DNA of 64,000 nt from assembly GCA_007922305.1 (NCBI GenBank), contig ML677330.1, forward strand, positions 337,109 to 401,108, in the 5' to 3' direction. Source of the DNA: Dermatemys mawii (Eukaryota; Chordata; Testudines; Dermatemydidae). The notes under the pieces were generated by a model. It did not search any database, was not told where the DNA came from, and worked only from the letters and a program-made list of their open reading frames with translations. The position numbers were made by a program, and so were the translations under genes. This document shows positions 1-10,965 of this stretch, piece after piece; position 1 is the first letter of the stretch; every line of letters begins with the position of its first letter.

Positions 1-34
1 AACATTAGCTTTAATAAAATTGTTTTAAGAGGAA

Positions 35-135
35 GATTTTCAAAAGCTCCTAAGGAAAGTAGGAGCACACGCTCTACTGACATTCCAATGGGATTTATAC
101 ATCTGTGTCTCTTAGGTGCTTTTGAAAAAATCCCT
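35..135. repeat. Short palindromic interspersed repeat, diverged copy
   Basis: The left arm (gattttcaaaagctccta) is mirrored by the right arm (ttaggtgcttttgaaaaaat), with a 'caatggga' core near the middle. The same arms and layout recur at 36702-36790, so this is a dispersed foldback family and not a chance hairpin. No coding potential is visible. I recognise the family as common in sauropsid genomes but cannot give it a database name. Confidence 0.5.
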
Positions 136-1997
136 CTCAAATCCTGGCTCCTTCACTAGTGAGCTAATCTTAATCTGAACACCTATCTCCCAGGCTCAAA
201 GCCTTACACAGCAACACACTGCCCCCATATTCCTGGGAACTGTGGATTTCCAAAAGCAAACCCAACAACCAATAAGTATTTCAAATACAGAAAACATTCA
301 CACCATTGTCAAGTACATCAGATTGTACTGAACAGCTTCCCCTTTAAATCATTTTTTCTTTGCTCTTGGTGGTTCTGTACTTTAAACTCAGGACTTGTCA
401 GGACTCACCATTTACCTATTCACAAAATCTTCCACCTCTTCCCTCAAAACAACAGAAAGGAACCATAAGGATATGAATCATACCAGAACCATTAATCATC
501 ATTATCCCATTCCTCCTAATTTAGGTCATCTGTGGTTTTTCAAACCAGTATCTTCAGTGCAAAAGAACATGAACCTCTATTGCTTGAGCTAAATTAGGTA
601 TAACTCCCTTAGCTGTGATCTGTAAGTAGACCGATATCTTCATATACACCAGTCATTATGGGCAAATCAAGACCCACATTTTGCTAGTGGGGATTACAAT
701 TACTATGTCCGGTCTGTCTCTCCTGTCCTCAACAAAACTGATTTTATTTTTTCACCAGCTAATTAGTGTGCAAGTTTATATAGCCCAGTTTTAATAATTT
801 ACAAATTGGTTGTGACTCTGTTAATACATTCAACAGGTGCCAACAAGGCTTTCCACTTAATCTGAAGTTGGGGTGTGATATTGATTGTTTCTACAGATTT
901 TGTTTGAAATAGGCCCACATGTTTAGAATTAAATAAGTCCTCACTTACTGTTTGCTAGAACGGTCTCTCAACACTATAATTACACCACCACTGGTTTATT
1001 ATTTTATTGTGGAAACAATGAAAATAGCTAGCAAAAGGGCTGTCTGGAGTTGTCAAGGGCCTAAAAGAAAGGCACTTAATGAAAAGTTAATCCTCACTAC
1101 CTGACAGCAAAGGGCTAGCTACAGAGTTCCCGAATGCCATTCTGATCTGAAATCATTTGGCATGGGGGAGATTTACAAAAAACTCTTAAGGATTTTTTTT
1201 CAACCTCACTTTGATCCTTCCCTATTGGCCAGTACGCATTGAAGAATACTCTTTCCTAAAATAAGGATTATGGAGCCACACAAGGCTACCACTAGCAATC
1301 ATTAACAGGAGCAGAGTGGTGATATAAATTATGTTCAATATTTAAATATGCATTGTCCAAGGAAGGAATCAATATGGTTCTAGAGAGTAATTTAGGAAAT
1401 CATACATCATAATAGGCAAAATTTAGTGTCAATGATAAAATACACTGAAAGCCTCAATTAATCATCCTAAAAGCTATAACTGAAGGGAGGATAACGGTGA
1501 AGTTTTTAGATTTGTGAATCTCAAAAAGTTTCAGAGGTTTGATTCAGATAACCATACAAAATTTCAAACGTATTCAAAGAGTATCTGCGCTCCTCTGGGA
1601 TGACGAGGCAAAGAAAATTTCTAGAACTCTGTGTTTTTCCCAAGATAAAAAAATCCCACAAAAATTGCCTTTCTGAGCAATTTAATACATAAAATTTTGT
1701 CCTCATCTGAAACCTTGAAGTGCAGAGTTACTTGATAATGGACAGGTGAGTAGAAAAGTTAACTAAATTCAAAGATTAGTTCACACATTGGGAACAGACT
1801 CATTTCCTTTCTGCAGTATAAGGCTCATTTGTGAAGTCATTGCCCAGGCGAAATGCCCAGGGCCAGATTGTGATATCCTTGTTGTGCTGAAGAGGACTAC
1901 TTGAGAAGTACTAAGTGTGAGGAAAGGCATTACAAGCTGGCCCCTAGTGAAGAAGATAGTTTGGCCTGAGGATGGACTTCAGAAATGGATCTATATT
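136..1997. other. Non-coding AT-rich sequence
   Basis: I see no exon with convincing splice sites, no RNA gene and no recognised repeat. Short open frames of 60-65 codons on either strand have random composition and no family signature. Confidence 0.5.
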
Positions 1998-2405
1998 TAG
2001 AGCTGATTGAAATTTTACTTAATTTTTTTTCCTGCAATAGAAAATGCCTTTTTGATCAAAATGAAAATGTCTATCAAAAATTTCAGTAGAAAAGTTTCAT
2101 TTTTAGGTGAAAAATTTTTGAAATGAAAAGTTTTAAATTTTGAGGTTTTTTTCAGTAATCAATTTTATTTTATTTCAGTGGGGGGAAATACTTCTTTCAC
2201 ATTTTTATTCTCTCCACCCACATTTGCTTGCTTTTCCAGAGGGAAAAAAGTGAAATAGTAGTAGAAAGTGTTTATTTTTCCATTTCAACAAAACTTTTAA
2301 TTAATCCCTGCCAAAATCATGCAAAATTTAAACCAAATAATAAATGTTCATTTATCTCAAATAAAAATGTTTAATAAATTATACTAATTTTTCCCCATCA
2401 GCTCA
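1998..2405. mobile_element. AT-rich foldback DNA element (hAT-like MITE) with target-site duplication
   Basis: The left end (tagagctgattgaaat) and right end (cccatcagctca) are imperfect inverted repeats. The interior is rich in 'gaaattttt / aaaaatttc' stretches that can fold back. The element is flanked by the direct repeat tctatatt at 1990-1997 and 2406-2413; the match extends to 9 bp with the preceding a. An 8-bp duplication plus short inverted ends fits the hAT superfamily. It encodes nothing, so it must have been mobilised in trans. Confidence 0.6.
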
Positions 2406-2418
2406 TCTATATTCTTTA

Positions 2419-2515
2419 AGTGACAAAGAGTCCTGTGGCACCTTAAAGACTAACTAAAGTACTGAAGCATAAGCTTTCGTGGGCTAATGCCCACTTCGTC
2501 AGATGCAGGCACTGC
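2419..2515 (-). mobile_element. 97-bp 3'-end fragment of a Penelope-like element (family A)
   Basis: The minus strand contains the same end as the full-length element at 56350-59849 (...aggtgccacaggactctt...). It is severely 5'-truncated and carries little beyond a hammerhead-like core. It is bounded by a 10-bp direct repeat, atattcttta, at 2409-2418 and 2516-2525, so it arrived as an independent insertion. The left copy of that duplication overlaps the right target duplication of the neighbouring MITE (2406-2413). Confidence 0.7.
2464..2506 (-). ncRNA. Hammerhead-ribozyme-like motif
   Basis: Read on the minus strand the order is CTGACGA (2496-2502), a perfect 6-bp stem II (GTGGGC/GCCCAC) capped by ATTA, then GAAA (2475-2478), then a short GC-TTAT-GC stem III. 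This matches the conserved CUGANGA...GAAA core of type I hammerheads, which are known in Penelope-like elements. Stem I pairing is weak in this copy, so self-cleavage is uncertain. Confidence 0.55.
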
Positions 2516-2525
2516 ATATTCTTTA

Positions 2526-3425
2526 CCATTTTGCTCCTGAATCCACTCTAACAAAGCTACCAAAAAATCTTATCACTTTTATTTTTAACTTAATAAATAA
2601 CACATTGTAGAGAAATTCCTTTTTCTTTCATTTCAAATATATTGACTGGGGAATATAAAAATAAAACTAAATAGTATGTTTTAACAAGGTGAAAGCCATT
2701 CTCAATATCATGCTGATTTTCTTTGCTCACAATCTGAAATATTTCCAAGTCAGAATCTTTGATTTGTTAAGATAGAAATCAAATATGCATTAGGAACAAA
2801 AGATCCTTCTCTATATAAAAATGTGTAATGTATCTTTTAATCTGATCATCATTTCTTTGAGCCCTACCATCCTCTATGCTTGCTGACAAGATTCAAAATC
2901 AGAAAACCTAAACAGACCAGAAAACCTTCTCCTTTGGCCAAATTTCTGTGGTTTTGGAGGCAGTAAAGTGTTAGTTGAGACAATATAACATTATTTTCCC
3001 TCCAATTCAATACAAGTCCCTGCACACATTGTGGGACAGAGTGTGTGTGTATGTGGCCGGGTTAATAAGAGTTGGTGAATCCAGGAATCTGTGCTATTTT
3101 CAGTCACTTCTTTAATATGCAGCATTAAATTTACACAAATACAATACGATCACCACTAGCAGGAGCTCTTATACTAAGCTAAGGCACCAGAGTTCTCAAG
3201 CCTATGGTTAGTGGACCTTTGGTGGACTGGAGAGCTGGCTGGTAACATCAAAAGGAGACTGTGTAAATAACCTTTGTTTAAAAAGAACAAAGCACTAAAG
3301 ACAGGTAAACACAAATACTTTCCTAATCTTACCATGCCAAGAAAGCAATTGCTGACACCGTCACTAGTGTTATGGGAGGGGAGGCAGTGCATGTGATCAT
3401 CAGTAGGCAAGACTATGCCCATGAC
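2526..3425. other. Non-coding sequence, nothing recognised
   Basis: Unremarkable AT-rich DNA with a short GT run near 3042. I see no supported gene, RNA or repeat boundary. Confidence 0.4.
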
Positions 3426-4167
3426 TAGGGCCCTACCAAATCCACAGGCATGAAAAACACATCACAGACCTTGAAATATGTTTTCCACACCTGAAACTTT
3501 GTCTTTTGCGTGCTTTCACCCTAGACTATACAGATTTCACAGGGAGACCAGCATTTCTCAAATTGGGGTCCTAACCAATTTGTTGCAGGAGGCTCAGTAT
3601 TGCTACCCTTACTTCTGCACTGCCTTCAGAACATGGCAGCCAGAGAGTGGTGGCTGTTGGCTGGGTGCCTAGGTCTGATGGCAGCACCCCGCCAGCAGCA
3701 GCACAGAAGTAAGGGCGGCATCCACGCCACCCTAACTTCTGCTCTGCTGCCATCAGAGCTGGGTGGCCAGAGAATGGCGTCTGCTGACGTAGGGCCCAGC
3801 TGTGAAGGCAGCAGCGCAGAAGTAAGTGTGGCAATACAATACCATGCCATCCTTACTTCTGCACTGCTGCTGGTGGTGGCTCTGCTATCACAGCTGGGCT
3901 CCCGACCAGAAGCCACCACTCTTCAGCTGAAGGCATTCTGAAGACGGCGCTGGTGCCAGCAGCAGTGCAGAAGTAAGGGGGTAGCAGTACCACACACCCA
4001 CACTCTACAATAACCTTGTGACCTCCCCACAACTCCTTCTTTGGTCAGTATAATTACAACACCATGAAATTTCAGATTTAAAATGATGAAATCATTAAAT
4101 TTACTCTTTTTAAAATCCTATGACCATGAAATTGATCAAAATGGACTGTGAATTTGATAGGGCCCTA
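3426..4167. mobile_element. Non-autonomous hAT-like DNA transposon with long inverted ends
   Basis: The left end (tagggccctaccaaatccac) is the inverse of the right end (gtgaatttgatagggcccta). The interior (about 3600-3980) repeats a GC-rich module bounded by 'cttacttctgc' and 'gcagaagtaag' in alternating orientation, which can form nested hairpins. Open frames of 87-113 codons here are by-products of that module. The ends and interior match a repeat I recognise from turtle genomes. I could not resolve a clear target-site duplication. Confidence 0.65.
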
Positions 4168-4841
4168 TACAGGAGACAATTTCTGTATTAAATTGTAGTC
4201 TGCACTGTAAAAGCATCTGAGAGTCCCAGTAACAAAACATTGCTTTACACTATTTTTTATTACAAGCAGAACCAGAGAAGGACCTATCTGCACAGAGGCA
4301 TCCCTATGCAAACCTCTGCAGATTCTCTGATATTCCTGAGAACTGCTTTGCCAAGAGGGACAGGGGAAGGGGATTGGAGATGATTTATACAAATTGCATA
4401 AATGGCTCATCCCTCCTTAGCTACCCTGAGATCTGTGGGATTTCCTCAGAGTTCTAAGGACATGTGCGGGATTGGAATGCTACACCTGATACCCACTATA
4501 TGGTGGAGTAAACTTCTCCCTCTCCTTTCCCCCATACTACAGGATGATTTGTAAGTAAGTCCTTGACCTCAAGTCCATGGACCTTCTGCCTAACTTCTTC
4601 CACCACTACCCCATCCCCATGAGAGAGAACATGAAGTAGCCCTTACAATTTATAAACGTATCTCACCTACAAATGCAAATGATACAGCATCCCACAGCCT
4701 CCTCTCTCTGCCTTTTTTTTTTTAATATAGCTTTTTGTTCGCACAGTAGGAAAACAGAATCGCTGAGGATACTAAACAAAACTCTCATTTTGGAATACTC
4801 AGAACATGTAAATTCTGAAAATCAGCTGTTGGCAATTCAGC
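4168..4841. other. Non-coding sequence, nothing recognised
   Basis: No exon, RNA or repeat supported. An oligo-T run lies near 4713. Confidence 0.4.
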
Positions 4842-4920
4842 CCTGTTTGTACAGCACCTAGCACAATGGAGGCACAACTCCAACTGTGTCCTCTAGATAT
4901 TACTGCAATAAATAATATAT
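4842..4920 (+). repeat. Ancient interspersed repeat, 'cacctagcacaatgg' family
   Basis: It contains tgtacagcacctagcacaat followed by a diverged middle and a tail resembling 'actgcaataaataata'. The same order is seen at 8053-8140, 42745-42875 and 53590-53692, and in reverse at 34449-34555 and 32160-32228. The AT-rich simple tail suggests an old retroposed SINE/LINE end. Class not determined. Confidence 0.5.
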
Positions 4921-5512
4921 TCCAGTTTTGGCAGACAATGCAAAGGTTTACATTAACTTATTTTTTGTGCAATCCAGACAATTTGTGTTTACTTTGAAGC
5001 TGATAGACTGCAAGGAAAAGCATAGAGCTTGAATTGTCCATTCTAAGGATCTGCACAGGTACAATGCGATGCCAACCCTTCAGCCATAATCAGATGCCCC
5101 TGTTCTGTCATTTCCAGCTGATGCTGATACCAGGTATTAATGTCACTGTGTAGAAGTGTTTATATGTAATGGTGACAGATTGGTATGTGTGCAAGCTGCA
5201 GGGAAGGAAATGTGGAAGAGAGAAAAACTGTACACAAAAATACAGGCTGTTCTTCCCAGACAGCAGACACTGTGTGGAGAAATAAAGGTGCACATAAGTA
5301 TCTTGACAACAGCATTTAACACAAGATAAAGTAGCATGTAAAGCAGTCTACAAGTATTTATATTTTAATTTGTACTTCAACAGAGCCTTTCATCAAACAG
5401 TTTGCACACAATTAAACCATAAGAGCCAAATTCTCAGCAAGGGTAAATCTGTCACATTGACTTCAATGGAGCTACGCCAAATTCAGCTGGCTGAGGCTCT
5501 GGACCCAAATTT
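4921..5512. other. Non-coding sequence
   Basis: Contains one instance of the recurring 'gacttcaatgga' motif at about 5450-5478. Nothing else recognised. Confidence 0.4.
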
Positions 5513-5590
5513 CACAATCGTCTTGTGAGGCAGAGAAGTAGTATTATGCCAGTTTTGCAGATAACTAAAAATGAGGCAGAGTGGCCCTGG
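5513..5590 (-). repeat. MIR-like SINE fragment
   Basis: Plus-strand order 'tcttgtgaggcag...gtattatgccagttttgcagataa...aaatgaggcagagtgg' is the reverse of the MIR core and 3' region (lower blood-count-like 'cccattttacagat' signature). Old and diverged. Confidence 0.45.
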
Positions 5591-5668
5591 CCAACATTTT
5601 TTCAAGTGGCCAGTGGTTTTGGTTGCCTCGGTTTTTCAATGCCCAACATCAGGTACCTGGGGCCTGGG

Positions 5669-5706
5669 TTTTTTTTTTGTTTGTTTGTTTGCTTGTTTGT
5701 TTTTTT
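5669..5706. repeat. (TTTG)n simple repeat
   Basis: A T run followed by gtttgtttgtttgcttgttt. Confidence 0.85.
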
Positions 5707-6648
5707 GACATGCAGAGCACCTCTACTTCCATTGATTTCAAAGAAGTTACACCAGGAATCTTTCTGAAAGCATATTTGGCCTAATAAGCTGTCTTATCTA
5801 CATGATCAAAAACACCCCAACAAGGTACTTTAACTAAACTGACAGAAGCTTAACAATTCTATCTACTTTTTACTATTTATGGTCTCTGTTTATATTTTGC
5901 TCAGTTTGGGCAAAGATTAGACTATGTCACTTTCTGTTTTTCATGAACTAGCACAATGGTGTCCCCACATGATGTCTCTAGCGTCCTGGCCCAGCCACTC
6001 ACCACCACTAGAAGCACGTCTTCATAGACTGTCCTCATGTTCTTCCTGTCCTCATATTCTCAAAACCTGATCCACTCACTGACTCCTCCTACCAGTTCTA
6101 GACATCAAGCAGAAATGCATAGAAGGAACTGGCTGCTGTCTCTCCACTACTCGACCAGCTAGTAGAGGCTCTAAACAGTGGGTCACAGTCAGGGCCAATT
6201 GGAGGGGGGCCCAGGAAGGCCATTTGGCGTAGGCCTCAAGCTCAAAGGGGGCCTCAAATTTAGACACTTGTTAATTTTTGACATTTGATAAATTTCACAA
6301 CTTATTTTTATGTGCACCCCTATCAGACAAAAATGTAACACACTCTCTCATCTAGAGCTGCAAATTTAAGCAAATAAGAGATGTGATTTGGTAAAAGAAT
6401 TTTTTTGTTAACTGATATAGATGTCATATTAAAGAGTTTTAAAAGTTCATAAATATTAATATATAGTTTCTGACAGCACAAGAGCATTTGAATGGGCTTG
6501 CCATGCTTAATATCAACTGTGACATTGCGCAAAAGCTAGAATTTTCCTCAATAATTAGTTCATTTGCACAGAAAAAGGCTAGAAAAGCATTTGTTAAATT
6601 AAAAATATTCAAATTATGTCTCACTTTTTTTGGTGCCTTATTTTGTTT
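5707..6648. other. Non-coding sequence
   Basis: A GC-richer patch at about 6190-6260 (aggcctcaagctcaaagg) looks repeat-derived but I cannot classify it. No gene supported. Confidence 0.35.

Positions 6649-6694
<46 letters not shown>
6649..6694. repeat. Compound (TC)n(AC)n microsatellite
   Basis: About 12 TC units run directly into about 11 AC units. Low-complexity open frames on both strands around it are artefacts. Confidence 0.95.
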
Positions 6695-8052
6695 CACTAC
6701 CTCTGACACGGACAGAGCAGACTCGAAGGCAGTCACAGAAGATGGCTGACTCCCAAAGATCCCTCCCAGAAGCTACTGACCCATAAGCACCCAAAAAAAT
6801 CTTCTTAGCATCAGCTTCCCGACACTACCATAAGTAGTTTCTATCTGTCTCACTGCATGATCCCTTCCTCATCTTTCCCTGCCCTCCATTACTCTCACCC
6901 ACTTTTGCTCCTTCCTCCCTCCTAATCTCACTTTACTCTCTGAGTCTTCATTTACGTTCCTACACATCCTCCCATACACCCACCCACATCTAAACACATA
7001 TGGTCAGTAAACTTTAGCATCACTTTAGTTCTTTCACTAACCTGTTAACTTACATAAAATGAAAATTGCAATCACCATGAAACTTGTAAGATAAACCTAA
7101 CTTGTAATCACATCATTTTAGCACTGTGACCTTTATCTTCCCCATCCTTCTTGCCCCTCACTTCCCCCATGGTTATAGTGTATCTATACTTGTACCTTGA
7201 TCTTACATCAGTATTGACTAACAAGAAGCTTTACCCCTGGAATGCCACATGAATTCAGGGAACCATGCAAGTAAATCTGGAAGTAGGACTGGGGCCTGCA
7301 AACACTGACACATGCTTAACATGAAGTTCATATGACTGTCTTCATGATTTGAGTCTTATATTGTAAGTTCTTGGGGCAGGGACTTTTTAAAAAATTTATC
7401 TCTAAGCGACTTTTTGAATAATTGATAATGATGTTGAGAATATTGCAAAGGAATATTTAAATTCAAACAAAAAGCCTATTTTCATTCCAATTAATACAAT
7501 GATGAAAACATCAATAGCTCAGTTTTTTAATTAACTTTGTTTTTAAAAGGAAATTCAGAGCCTAAACTACCTGCCAGCATCCTTTTAAAATATTTCTCCT
7601 GTGCGTAAGAAGTCATTTTTGCACAAGGTACATTATATTACTGCTTTACCTTCTGAAATATGGGAAAAATAAATGTTATTCATGCTGCAGAAAAGGTGCT
7701 CTATGCAAACTGCTTCAAGTTGTGGTACCTCCATCGTATCATTCTCCATACATAAGTGAAGACTGCCTCCTAGGGATGTGAAACTTTTAAAGTGGATGAA
7801 ACGCTACAGAAAAATACAAAGTTTTCCTCCCTCCAGTCTATCCAGTCTCCTCTCCCTTACCATTCACTCTCCCTTACCACCCTTCTGCCGCCAATCCCAA
7901 CTTCACCTCCCTCCCCAATCCCAAAATAATAACTATCTCCCAGGACAGTTTATAACGGAGTCTATTTAAATTATTTATGGAACCCTCTGAAGCCCACACA
8001 AACCACATTTGCTTACTATTTAACTCTCGACCTCCAACACTTTGTCCAAATT
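6695..8052. other. Non-coding sequence, pyrimidine-rich in part
   Basis: 6850-7010 and 7820-7920 are rich in C and T on the plus strand. A short piece at 7354-7400 (ttgtaagttcttggggcagg) belongs to the same ancient repeat family as 8053-8140. No gene supported. Confidence 0.4.
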
Positions 8053-8140
8053 TAGACTATAAATTCTTTGGAGCAGGAACTTTCCTTGAGGTTTAGAAAA
8101 CACCTAGCACATTTTGGGTGCTACTGCAATGTAAACAATG
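8053..8140 (+). repeat. Ancient interspersed repeat, 'cacctagcac' family
   Basis: It reads 'agactataaattctttggagcaggaact...cacctagcacattttgggtgctactgcaatgtaaacaat', the same order of blocks as the other copies in this window. Confidence 0.5.
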
Positions 8141-8188
8141 TAGTAGGGATGGGATACTCAAAATATTCAGCTTTAGCTTAATTTTGCT

Positions 8189-8232
8189 CCCACTGAAGTC
8201 AATGATAAAACTCCCATTGATTTCAGTGGAAG
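8189..8232. repeat. Small palindrome built on the 'cactgaagtcaatgg' motif
   Basis: The arm tcccactgaagtcaatgata is mirrored by 'ctcccattgatttcagtgga'. This motif recurs more than ten times in the window. Confidence 0.5.
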
Positions 8233-10364
8233 CACAGTTAAGCCAAAGCTGAAGGCTTTTGTCAAAAGAATTGCCCAGCTCTAATAATATGTATGTAAGT
8301 ATGATAGTATGTGATCGCTGATCATTTCTGCTCGTGGGAGAATACAATTCAAGAGTTGCTTCATGGATATCACCCAAGGGCCACATTTTATTTTCAGCTG
8401 CATTTGTGTGGGATTTAAATTGACCTCAATATGAGATGCGCGCACATCTGAGGGTAGAACTTGACCCTTAAGGACCTAAATCTTATTTTTCAGTACTTGT
8501 ATTTTAAAGACAGAAGCATTTCTCTTTACACTTGCTGATTTCTAAATGCATATTTATGCTCTTCTAAATATGACTTTTAAATTGCAGAAAACTGATTATC
8601 TTAATTACACATAAAATGGGCACCCATGATTGGTGCATGTTGTCATGACAGAACATGGCTTGAGTGCATAACAGCTTCCCTAGTTCATAATTATATCCTG
8701 GTTACCTTTGGACCCTGGAAAAAAAAATCAGACAAAATATACTAAATGTTTCTGCCACAATAAACTACCCTATGGTATTATGTTGTTTGATGGCCTAGGT
8801 CATACACATTTTCATCTTTCTGCATAAGTCCAAAAACATACATTTTTATTTCCTCTCTAAAGAGGAAATAATGCCCTGAATGCATAACTGAATGTGTGTC
8901 TACCTTTGTAATTTTATTTATTATATTATTATATTATATTATTTATTATATTATTGTTTTCATTATCAGTTGATTTAATTTGGCATTTCAAAAAAGGAAA
9001 CAGTTTGGGGTCAGATATTCAAAAAACTAATCACAACTCTAACTCTAATCATTCCTGTTACAGAACAGTGTGAACACTAAAATACTATTCAATGAACTAG
9101 GCACTCTGATGACTGTTCTGCATTTTACCCTTTTATCTTTTGTAGTTTCATAATAATTTACGGAAGTTTGCTTGATTTGTTTGTTCTGGGGGTTTTGGAG
9201 CATCTTCTCCAATCCCTACATTCCAGTCTTTTACAGTCTGGAATTCTATGGAAGTGTTTCTTTATCCAAACATTTTTCAACTTTCATATAAATATGTCAT
9301 TACTTGTCATCAATCCAATTCTTCTGAAAAAAAAATCAGAAGCTTACAGGGATTATTTTAATCAGTCCATTGACCAGGGAGACTTTAATAGGTAAATTTC
9401 ATATTAGATTTGCGACTTTGCTAATTTTTGTTTAGGAGGAACTAGACACCATGTATGAATTGTTCGTCTTGCAACTAAAAAACAAAAATACTGTGTTGAA
9501 GATGACAGATATCCCTTTTTAACAGAATATAAAAAGGCTTCAGCTAGAGAGTAAATTCTCACCTCCAAAATGTTATTTGTGTGCATACATATAGTTATTT
9601 CTCCCAGGGGGGTTTATTAACTCAAGCACCAGGTGTTTGGAGACAGAAAGAGAGGATACACAGAATAAAGCAGTCAATCTCACCCCACATATTGAGATAA
9701 ATTAATGAGTTCTTCTGGTTATGTTGAATGAATTACCAGTACAGAAAAACAACATTAGCAATTCCATTTGAAATGCTGCTGTATTGAGAAGAGAGCTTTG
9801 TTTGCACCATATACAACTCATAAAATGCTATGTTTGCACCATATAAAACTCAAATATCTTTTTAAACCTGTCAGCACAACATAAACTCTGCATATTTCTA
9901 AATAACCACCACCAGTGTTGATTCTGCTACTAGAACCTAGCTGATAATTTTTACCAATGAGTTCATGAGGCAAAGTAGAATCCTGCTGCCTCAGGAATCA
10001 AACTATTGTTCTATAGCTGTATTGACCATGCCAGCAATAGTAAAATTTGTTTAGGGCAATTCAGTAAGCAAATGTGTCTCAGAGACACGAGGTGAAATGC
10101 TAGCCCCACTGAAGTCAATGGGAGTTTTCATGCCAGATTTTACTACAGAGATGAGTAAGAAGATATTATTATTTAATGGCAACAGAGCCACTACAATCTC
10201 CAGGGCATATCTATGCCATGGGGACTTTACTGGGCTACGCTGGCATAGCTATGCCAATAATGTAGATGCAGTCTACATTGAGATGAAGTTTTTCTTTTGG
10301 TGCAGGAACACCATCTCCCCCAATAAAGTTAGCTAGGTCAATGGAAACCCTCCCAACCATTTTT
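8233..10364. other. Non-coding AT-rich sequence
   Basis: Contains a TTATA-type low-complexity stretch at 8912-8957 and one copy of the 'ccactgaagtcaatgggag' motif at 10104-10130. Pairs of near-repeats such as 'gtttgcaccatata' at about 9799 and 9832 are short and local. No gene supported. Confidence 0.4.
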
Positions 10365-10965
10365 GCTAACAGCCACTGATGAACCTATCCTCCAGAAACT
10401 TATTTAATTCTTTTTTGAATCCACTTATACTTTTGGTCTTCACAAAATGGCAGGCAACAAGTTCTACAGTTTGACTGTACATTGTATGCAGAAGTACTTC
10501 CTTATGTTTGTTTTAAACCTGCTATTAATTGTATTGGGTGACCCCTAGTTTCTGTGTTATGTGAAAGGGTGAATAACACTTCCTTATTCACCTTATCCAC
10601 ACCATTCATGATTTTATAGCCCTCTATCATATGTTCCCTTGGTCATCTCTTTTTTGTAAGATGAACAGTCCCAGTCTTTTATATCTCCTCATTTGGAAGC
10701 TGCTCCATACCCTTAATTATTATTTTTTTTGTGCCCATCTCTGTACTTTTTCCAATTCCAATATATCTTTTTTGAGATAGGGTGACCAGAACTGCATGCA
10801 ATATTCAAGGTCTGGTCATATCATAGATTTATACAGTGGCACTATGGTTTTTTCTGTCTATTTTCTATCTCTTTCCTAATAGTTCCTAACATTGTTTTCT
10901 TTTTTGACTACTGCTGCACACTGAACCGATGTTTTCAGAGAACTATCCACAATGACTCCAAGATC
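10365..10965 (-). mobile_element. Older CR1 LINE, 3' portion (interrupted)
   Basis: The minus strand carries the 3' half of a CR1 ORF2-type sequence, heavily decayed. The plus strand shows hallmark blocks such as 'tacttccttatgtttgtttt' and 'ccaattccaatatatctttt'. It stops at 'gactccaagatc' and its next block ('aagatctctttcttgagtgg') resumes at 12412, so a later insertion split it. Confidence 0.8.

Noticed and set aside
3571..3941. Overlapping 87-113 codon frames on both strands
   Set aside because: They fall inside the inverted GC-rich modules of a DNA transposon and have no family signature.
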